Positions 58,944-64,000 of a stretch of DNA of 64,000 nt are shown in pieces. Positions within the stretch are counted from its first letter, which is position 1; the number at the start of each line of letters is the position of its first letter. The DNA comes from J051 sp040289295. Lineage in GTDB: Bacteria > Armatimonadota > Fimbriimonadia > Fimbriimonadales > ATM1. The stretch lies in the NCBI GenBank assembly GCA_040289295.1, contig PSLA01000006.1, forward strand, positions 33,774-97,773. Reading direction: 5' to 3'. The translations under genes were made by a program, and so were the position numbers. The notes beneath the pieces were generated by a model that saw only the letters and a list, made by a program, of their open reading frames with translations, was not told the origin of the DNA and ran no database searches.

Positions 58944-59483
58944 ATGCGCAAGCCCACAATCTTTGCCGGGATAGGAGTGTTCGCCGCAGCAGTGATCGCG
59001 GTGGCCCAAACGGGCCAACCCCAAGGCGACAAGCCTTCACAGCCGCCCAAGACGGGCGTCATGAAGATGAAGTGCGACATCGGTAGCTTCCTCGTCAAAG
59101 GAAGCGGCAAGATCACCATCAACTTCCGAGGAACCCTGCTCGTCTACCGCCTCAAAGGAACCGTCAACATCTCCGGCAACGTCCGCAAAGAATTCGAGGG
59201 CTTCGACCGAGTGTCCTACTTCGGGACAGGCACCGCCGTCATTCAGGGCGAGTGGAGGCACATCCAATGGTTCGGCGGTGACATGACGGCAGTGTGGAAC
59301 GGGCAGGGGTACGCACACACTTTCGGCGAGTTCAGCCCCAAGTCGCAAAGCAGCGGCTACACCATCGTTGACGACCTGCCGCCTGCGGAGTGGTGGTCAA
59401 CGGGCCGAGAGTTCTTCGTCCCGAAGGAAATTACTCCCGGCTACCGCCCGGGGACCAACCCCTACGCCCCGCGCAACGAATAG
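58944..59483 (+). CDS. Exported hypothetical protein
   Basis: 179 residues with a signal peptide (PTIFAGIGVFAAAVIAVAQT) and a P/Q/K linker, then a beta-rich domain: GSFLVKGSGKITINFRGTLL, VYRLKGTVNISGNVRKEFEG and VIQGEWRHIQWFGGDMTAVW. The C-terminus is aromatic and proline rich (EWWSTGREFFVPKEITPGYR). It is likely periplasmic. No family is recognised. TACAGT lies fourteen bases before ATG 58944. It is divergent from ccmE. Confidence 0.7.
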   Translation: MRKPTIFAGIGVFAAAVIAVAQTGQPQGDKPSQPPKTGVMKMKCDIGSFLVKGSGKITINFRGTLLVYRLKGTVNISGNVRKEFEGFDRVSYFGTGTAVIQGEWRHIQWFGGDMTAVWNGQGYAHTFGEFSPKSQSSGYTIVDDLPPAEWWSTGREFFVPKEITPGYRPGTNPYAPRNE

Positions 59484-59537
59484 CCAGACCCTCATTGCAA
59501 CCGCCGCTTTGGTGATCAAGCGTGGATCGAAAGGGAT

Positions 59538-59601
59538 GTTCGCGAGACGCTCACGCTCCCTCTGAAGGTTGAAAACAGAAGGGCGAGCGTCCCCGAGAGC
59601 C
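59538..59601. repeat. Dispersed GC-rich repeat, inverted pair (candidate bidirectional terminator)
   Basis: 59538-59561 carries GTTCGCGAGACGCTCACGCT and 59577-59601 the opposite-oriented GGGCGAGCGTCCCCGAGAGC. Separated by about 15 bases, they can fold into a stem-loop between the convergent genes ending at 59483 and 59635. Confidence 0.65.
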
Positions 59602-59634
59602 AAAGACGCCCCGCACGACGAATCGCGGCGGCTG

Positions 59635-60606
59635 CTACTTCTTGACAACGCGAACCGCCATCTTCACCAACTCGGTCCTGCCGGCCATGCTGATGGAAGT
59701 CTCTGTTTCCGACGTTGCAGACTCTATCAGTCCGGAGCTTGCATCAACTTTCATCGTGACCCGGACGTTCATCGCAACCTGCGCCTGAGTGGGACGATCC
59801 CCATCACGCCGCCCCGCCGTCACCGTTTGGGCGGCGTTCGATTTGATTGTAACCATGGTGCGCCCGCCACGGCGCTCTATGGCCGTGACCTTGTAAGCAA
59901 ACTCGACCGGGCGGTCCAGCCCCGGGATGCGGCTCACGTTCGCGCTGTGAGTCCACGTCGAGCCGACCCGCACCGGCTTATCAGGGAGCGTGAAGCGGAA
60001 CAGACCGCCCTGCAGCATGCCGCCCAAGATACTGCCGCGCGGGAGGGCGTTCGGGTCTTTGACTAGACCCCGTGAGTCAACGTCCACCTCCACGCTCTGT
60101 CCCTTGATCCGATCGAGCTTCGGCTTTATGCCCTGTTGGGCGGCTTCGTTGCCTTCGGTCAGCCGTGCGTCTGCCACGCGCAACTCAAGTTTCGTGACCT
60201 CGTCCTGCACAGAAAGCACCTTCATCGCCAAGGAGATGACCATCTTCGCCTCAGGTCCCGCGCCACTCGACTCTTGGTAAACTTCGAACCGGTGCGAATC
60301 CCCCTGCCTCAGCCGCAACCGCAACAGCACCTCATCACTGGATGGCGGAGGCGCGGCGTCTCCGCCCGAGGGATCGGCTTGGCTCGCAGCGGCAGAGTCG
60401 GCCTGCACGGAAGGCGACAGCTGCTCAGGGGATCTCGGCTCATCTGATTGCTGCGCCTCTCCGGTCACCGCCCCATTTTCGCCTCCGCCTTTCGCCGACG
60501 CGCGGGCCGCGCCGCTGGTCGGCGCCGATACGACGTCCTTCGCGCAGCCGGCAAGCAACACCAAGGCGAAGGCAAACAGCGCGAGCAGGCGAATGATTCG
60601 TTCCAC
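59635..60606 (-). CDS. Lipoprotein of the tandem CAKDVVS family (second copy)
   Basis: 323 residues. The signal (LALFAFALVLLAGCAKDVVS, cysteine about residue 21) is nearly identical in pattern to that of the neighbouring gene, followed by a low-complexity linker to about residue 90. The folded part has EVLLRLRLRQGDSHRFEVYQ, VEVDVDSRGLVKDPNALPRG and PDKPVRVGSTWTHSANVSRI, matching GEVVLRCNLKKGQKYSYEMK and SWTHTIDLPG of the other copy. GTG 60606 is 27 bases after that gene. Function unknown. Confidence 0.72.
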   Translation of the reverse strand: MERIIRLLALFAFALVLLAGCAKDVVSAPTSGAARASAKGGGENGAVTGEAQQSDEPRSPEQLSPSVQADSAAASQADPSGGDAAPPPSSDEVLLRLRLRQGDSHRFEVYQESSGAGPEAKMVISLAMKVLSVQDEVTKLELRVADARLTEGNEAAQQGIKPKLDRIKGQSVEVDVDSRGLVKDPNALPRGSILGGMLQGGLFRFTLPDKPVRVGSTWTHSANVSRIPGLDRPVEFAYKVTAIERRGGRTMVTIKSNAAQTVTAGRRDGDRPTQAQVAMNVRVTMKVDASSGLIESATSETETSISMAGRTELVKMAVRVVKK

Positions 60607-60633
60607 GGCACTACGTCTCTGCAGTCCGCATCC

Positions 60634-61599
60634 CTACTTGCGCTTTAAGGTGACCGCGATCTTCTGACTCTGACCACCCATCCCGCCGCCGCTTACCGTC
60701 GTGGTGATAGTGCCGCTCGACTCCACAATCATGCCAGTCGCCATGTCCACCTTTGTGGTGGATGAAAAGGTGGACTTCACGGACACCGAACCGCCCTGCT
60801 GTTGGCCACCGGGCGGGGACATCTCCATTGTGTGCGTCCCAGAGCCCGCCAGCGTGGCGAGATTCTCAGAGGCGCCCGTCAGTCTGATGTTCATCTTGAT
60901 CGGCTCACTGCCCGCCATGCCCGGCAGGTCGATCGTGTGAGTCCACGAATCTCCCACCCTGAGCGCCTTTTCTGGAAAGACATAGCCGAACGCAGACATG
61001 CCGCCCATGCCTTTAAGCATCTCAGCGCCAACTCCGCTCACGTTGGTCATTTGCCCGCGTCTGTCTATGTCTGCAGTGACCACACTGCCCTTCGTCGCAG
61101 CCATCCGCTGCTCGATGAGGCTCTTCATCTGCGGGTCGCTCGCCGTGACCTTGGTGTCTCCGAACTTGTATTCCACCGTGAACTTGTCGCCCTTTACGTC
61201 CATTACGCTTACAGCGAAGTCCGTGATTATAGTGGCGGACTGACCCATCATGTCCATCACAGTCTTCATCTCGTAGGAGTACTTCTGACCCTTCTTGAGG
61301 TTGCAGCGCAGCACGACCTCGCCGGGCCCAACCTTAGGCGTCTCACCAGTTCCACCGCTTGAGGTCGCTGTGTTGCTGCTGCGGCCCTCGTCCGGAGCCG
61401 CGACGCTCGTCGCGCCGGTTCCTCTACCTTCCTCGGTCTTGGCCGCACCAGCCTCCTTGGCGTCCTGTTCGACATCCGTGGAGCTTTCGCTGACGGCCGC
61501 GCCACTCCCGTCTGGCCTTGAAACCACGTCCTTCGCGCAACCAGCCACGACAAGGATGAAAAGCGCAACAAGCGCAAAGATCCGAACTGCTCGTTCCAT
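60634..61599 (-). CDS. Lipoprotein of the tandem CAKDVVS family (first copy)
   Basis: 321 residues. A lipoprotein signal (FALVALFILVVAGCAKDVVS), a long S/T/E/G-rich linker to about residue 95 and a beta-rich domain: VVLRCNLKKGQKYSYEMKTV, GSVVTADIDRRGQMTNVSGV, VFPEKALRVGDSWTHTIDLP and a C-terminal TVSGGGMGGQSQKIAVTLKRK-like end. ATG 61599 is fixed by a perfect TATAAT six bases upstream. The pair looks like a tandem duplication. It is divergent from atpD. Confidence 0.74.
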   Translation of the reverse strand: MERAVRIFALVALFILVVAGCAKDVVSRPDGSGAAVSESSTDVEQDAKEAGAAKTEEGRGTGATSVAAPDEGRSSNTATSSGGTGETPKVGPGEVVLRCNLKKGQKYSYEMKTVMDMMGQSATIITDFAVSVMDVKGDKFTVEYKFGDTKVTASDPQMKSLIEQRMAATKGSVVTADIDRRGQMTNVSGVGAEMLKGMGGMSAFGYVFPEKALRVGDSWTHTIDLPGMAGSEPIKMNIRLTGASENLATLAGSGTHTMEMSPPGGQQQGGSVSVKSTFSSTTKVDMATGMIVESSGTITTTVSGGGMGGQSQKIAVTLKRK

Positions 61600-61605
61600 G
61601 GGCCT

Positions 61606-61611
61606 ATTATA
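61606..61611 (-). promoter_or_regulatory. Leaderless consensus -10 box for the tandem lipoprotein pair
   Basis: TATAAT, six bases (AGGCCC), then ATG 61599 on the minus strand. Confidence 0.55.
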
Positions 61612-61731
61612 CGTTGCCCAAGGTGCGCCACACAGCAGTTTTTGCACCGCCAGCTCGAAAATGTCACTCCGAGCGGCACCTTAGCCCCCCCCCGGGCTGC
61701 TGCCGGATTCGAGCGCGAGCGAACCCCGCCG

Positions 61732-61815
61732 GGGTACACTCCGCCGGCTCGCCACCCAGCGGGAGGCGATGCCAAAGCCACAAAACTCACATCTTGGAGG
61801 ATTACAAGAGAACCA
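61732..61815 (+). promoter_or_regulatory. Promoter and ribosome-binding region for atpD
   Basis: TACACT near 61733-61738 is a candidate -10 box. GGAGG at about 61796-61800 precedes ATG 61815 by some 14 bases, so unlike many genes here atpD has a normal leader. Confidence 0.4.
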
Positions 61816-63251
61816 TGCCTGCAAACGGTCAAGTCGTTCAGGTCCTCGGCCCGGTCGTGGACGTGCGCTTCCCCGCAGGGGAGCTGCCCGAACTCCTGAA
61901 CGCCATCCGCATCATGGATGAAAGCCGCAAGATTGACCTCACCTGCGAGGCGGCGCAGCACCTCGGAGACGACATCGTCCGCTGCATCGCCCTCTCGACC
62001 ACCGATGGCCTCGTTCGGGGTATGCCTGCCGAAGATACAGGCAGCCCGATCACTGTGCCGGTTGGCGAAAAAACGCTCGGCAGGGTGTTTAACCTGCTCG
62101 GGGACCCCATTGACGAACTGGGACCGGTTACAGACGCGCCACGCCTGCCGATTCACCGCCCAGCCCCAAGGTTCACCGAACAAAGCGTAAAGACGGAAAT
62201 CCTCCAAACCGGCCTCAAAGTCGTCGACCTGCTCGTGCCGTTCAACAAAGGCGGCAAGATCGGCCTGTTCGGCGGCGCCGGATTGGGCAAGACGGTCCTG
62301 ATCCAAGAGCTGATCCGCAACATCGCCGTCGAGGCCGAGGGCGTCTCGATGTTTGCAGGCGTAGGCGAGAGAACCCGCGAAGGGAACGACCTGTGGCTCG
62401 AAATGCAGCACACGAAGTTTAAAGACAGATCGGGCAACGAGCAGCGCGTTATTGATAAGATGGCCATGGTCTTCGGTCAGATGAACGAACCACCAGGAGC
62501 ACGGCTCCGGGTCGCGCTTTCCGCGCTCACGATGGCGGAGTACTTCCGCGACGAATCCGGACAAGATGTGCTTATCTTTATCGACAACATCTTCCGATTC
62601 GTGCAAGCAGGCTCCGAAGTGTCCGCACTGCTCGGACGCATGCCGAGCGCCGTGGGCTACCAGCCAACGCTGGCGACGGAGATGGGCGCACTGCAAGAAA
62701 GAATCACCTCGACGACCAAAGGATCGGTCACGTCCGTGCAAGCGATCTATGTGCCAGCCGACGACCCAACCGACCCAGCTCCCGCCACCACCTTCTCACA
62801 CCTCGACGCTTACGTTTATCTTGAGCGCCGCATCGCAGAAAAAGGCATCTATCCCGCGGTTGACCCACTCGCCTCGACCTCGAAAAACCTCGACCCCAGG
62901 ATTGTCGGACAGGAACACTACGAGGTCGCCAGGGAAGTGCAGCAGGTCCTCCAGCGCTATCGCGAACTGCAGGACATCATTGCCATCCTTGGCATTGACG
63001 AACTCTCGGACGAGGACAAGCTGACGGTTGCAAGGGCTCGCAAAATCGAACGGTTCCTCTCCCAGCCGAACTTCGTCGCCGAACAGTTCACCGGCAACCC
63101 AGGCCGCTTCGTCACAGTGGATGAAACAGTCGCGTCCTTCCGGGAACTGCTGTCCGGCAACCTGGACGACCTCCCAGAGCAAGCCTTCTATATGTGTGGC
63201 GGCATCGACGACGTCCGCGAGAAAGCAAAGAAACTGGCTGTTGTCGGATGA
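61815..63251 (+). CDS. atpD: ATP synthase F1 subunit beta
   Basis: 478 residues, the catalytic F1 subunit. Walker A reads GLFGGAGLGKTVLIQELIRN (LGKT rather than VGKT), Walker B VLIFIDNIFRFVQAGSEVSA, and the catalytic glutamate region GERTREGNDLWLEM. The DELSD-type segment is ILGIDELSDEDKLTVARARK. ATG 61815 is used. Only atpC follows (ATGA overlap); the remaining subunits are not in the window, so the ATP synthase genes are split. Confidence 0.98.
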   Translation: MPANGQVVQVLGPVVDVRFPAGELPELLNAIRIMDESRKIDLTCEAAQHLGDDIVRCIALSTTDGLVRGMPAEDTGSPITVPVGEKTLGRVFNLLGDPIDELGPVTDAPRLPIHRPAPRFTEQSVKTEILQTGLKVVDLLVPFNKGGKIGLFGGAGLGKTVLIQELIRNIAVEAEGVSMFAGVGERTREGNDLWLEMQHTKFKDRSGNEQRVIDKMAMVFGQMNEPPGARLRVALSALTMAEYFRDESGQDVLIFIDNIFRFVQAGSEVSALLGRMPSAVGYQPTLATEMGALQERITSTTKGSVTSVQAIYVPADDPTDPAPATTFSHLDAYVYLERRIAEKGIYPAVDPLASTSKNLDPRIVGQEHYEVAREVQQVLQRYRELQDIIAILGIDELSDEDKLTVARARKIERFLSQPNFVAEQFTGNPGRFVTVDETVASFRELLSGNLDDLPEQAFYMCGGIDDVREKAKKLAVVG

Positions 63252-63652
63252 GAACCTTTCAACTCACCATCGTCTCACCGGACCGGACCGTCGTGGATGA
63301 AGCCACCGACAGCGTCTCAGCGCCCGGCTTGATGGGCTACTTCGGCGTCCTCGCAGGGCACGAGCCCTTCGTCACTCAACTGAAGCCCGGCGTCGTCGCA
63401 TACAACGACGCGGGAGGGCGCGCGCAATTCGTCGCCGTCGCAGGCGGCTTCCTCGAAGCAGCTGGCGACCACGTCATCATCCTCGCCGACGCAGCCGAAT
63501 CGCAACGGGACATTGACATCGAACGCGCGAGGGAGGCGCTCGAACGGGCGCGAAAGCGCCTTGAAGCAGCACCAGAGGGCCTGGACCACGGGCGCGCCCA
63601 AGCCGCCGCGGACCGCGCATTGGCAAGGATTAAGGTCGCAGAGCGGAAGTAA
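63248..63652 (+). CDS. atpC: ATP synthase F1 subunit epsilon
   Basis: 134 residues. The N-terminal beta-sandwich reads FQLTIVSPDRTVVDEATDSV, SAPGLMGYFGVLAGHEPFVT and FVAVAGGFLEAAGDHVIILA. The C-terminal helical hairpin (DIDIERAREALERARKRLEA, AAADRALARIKVAERK) completes the family. Subunit epsilon links F1 to the rotor and inhibits ATP hydrolysis. It overlaps atpD by four bases. Confidence 0.96.
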   Translation: MRTFQLTIVSPDRTVVDEATDSVSAPGLMGYFGVLAGHEPFVTQLKPGVVAYNDAGGRAQFVAVAGGFLEAAGDHVIILADAAESQRDIDIERAREALERARKRLEAAPEGLDHGRAQAAADRALARIKVAERK

Positions 63653-63796
63653 TCGCACATCCCCTCCCACCAGGAGAGGGTGGCCCGAAGCCGGGTATGG
63701 TTAAAAGAGATGACCGACCCGGCGCTGCGCGCCGCCGCTGAACCGGAGCGTTAGCCTCTCGAACCAGCTCATGACGAAACCGACAGCGAGGACGTG
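63653..63796. other. Intergenic region with small GC hairpin before the methyltransferase
   Basis: CGGCGC-TGC-GCGCCG (63720-63734) forms a six-base-pair stem and is followed by CCGGAGCGTTAGCC, which loosely resembles an integron attC core. No attI or integrase is in the window, so the resemblance may be accidental. Confidence 0.3.
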
Positions 63797-64000
63797 ATGG
63801 CAAGAAAGAAGAACACCGAAACCAAACGCCCGATCGAATCCTACGAGCACAAGGACAAGCAGCGCGTCAACAACCCGCCCGCGGGGCTGGTGACGCCGGA
63901 GACCGACCCCGATGCCGGGCAGAAGAAAAAGGCTTACAGCTACGATCCGCACCTGGATCCGCAACTCGTCTGGGCCGGCAAGGCCGAGCACACGTCCTTT
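63797..64000 (+). CDS. Adenine-specific DNA methyltransferase (type III-like Mod), N-terminus only
   Basis: 68 codons are visible before the window ends. The start ARKKNTETKRPIESYEHKDK, RVNNPPAGLVTPETDPDAG and YSYDPHLDPQLVWAGKAEHT matches the characteristic N-terminus of large site-specific adenine methyltransferases of type III-like restriction-modification loci. ATG 63797 has GAGG about seven bases upstream. The catalytic motifs lie beyond the window, so the call depends on the N-terminal pattern. Confidence 0.7.
   Translation, partial: MARKKNTETKRPIESYEHKDKQRVNNPPAGLVTPETDPDAGQKKKAYSYDPHLDPQLVWAGKAEHTSF

Noticed and set aside
61682..61695. Run of nine C before atpD as a phase-variable tract
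   Set aside because: It lies outside the coding sequence and upstream of the predicted promoter, so length change would not switch atpD; it may be a sequencing artefact.
1..64000. CRISPR arrays, insertion sequences or prophage genes
   Set aside because: No regularly spaced repeats, transposase or phage genes were found in the window.

Overview
The window is GC-rich DNA from a diderm bacterium. It carries waaA (Kdo transferase), a lysophospholipid-type acyltransferase, an outer-membrane barrel protein and many lipoproteins. Gene content and style (an oversized MalG-type permease, many leaderless promoters, several unfamiliar lipoprotein families) would fit an Armatimonadota/Fimbriimonadia-type genome, but that is an inference; no rRNA or other phylogenetic anchor is present. 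Three runs of exactly 10 N (2721-2730, 18818-18827, 44331-44340) mark scaffold joins, each inside a gene, and several genes carry single-base frameshifts, so this looks like a draft or metagenome assembly.

Layout. 1-5000: the N-terminus of a sugar ABC permease (-), then acyltransferase, waaA, a HIT protein and mgtE (+). 5000-14800 (mostly -): a dGTPase-like HD hydrolase, lipid glycosyltransferase and HTH regulator; queA; an NnrS-like membrane protein; a MATE exporter; pepP-aroQ-Trm112-glycosyltransferase. 14800-17500 (+): a small anchored protein and an FtsK/SpoIIIE translocase. 17600-20000 (-): a likely cobalamin-uptake operon (DUF6580-type membrane protein, BtuF-like binding protein, DPH6-like PP-loop enzyme). 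20400-24600 (-): copZ-copA followed by a barrel protein and a coiled-coil membrane protein. 24600-26500: a MmgE/PrpD enzyme and purE, divergent. 26600-36500 (-): a long tight run from an ABC exporter through a SecD-head-like protein and four tandem lipoproteins to MoxR, a NIL protein, an esterase and a Cys/Met PLP enzyme. 36500-39300: rimB-like protease with a deacylase remnant, queE-queC, an AhpD-like gene interrupted by an in-frame UGA, and tRNA-Arg(UCU). 39300-45000: gatC-gatA, a degenerate DUF255 protein and a presenilin-like membrane protein. 45000-50100 (+): pyrR-pyrB-pyrC and a sugar-ABC ATPase. 50100-56100: cysteine desulfurase, motA-motB, purA, a broken metzincin, pyrE and panD. 56000-63700: ccmE-ccmF, two paralogous lipoproteins and atpD-atpC. 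The window ends in a type III-like DNA methyltransferase.

Working together. Pyrimidine synthesis is represented by pyrR/B/C/E, purines by purE and purA, queuosine by queE/queC/queA, glutaminyl-tRNA amidation by gatC/gatA, and cytochrome c maturation by ccmE/ccmF. The strongest unusual signal is 38618-39166, a probable selenoprotein of the AhpD/carboxymuconolactone decarboxylase family whose UGA replaces the second cysteine of the catalytic CxxC. Others are a presenilin-like intramembrane protease candidate at 43952-44900, a dispersed GC-rich repeat that forms hairpins between convergent genes and has entered the queC coding sequence, and a recurrent promoter layout with a TANNNT box 6-8 bases before the start codon.
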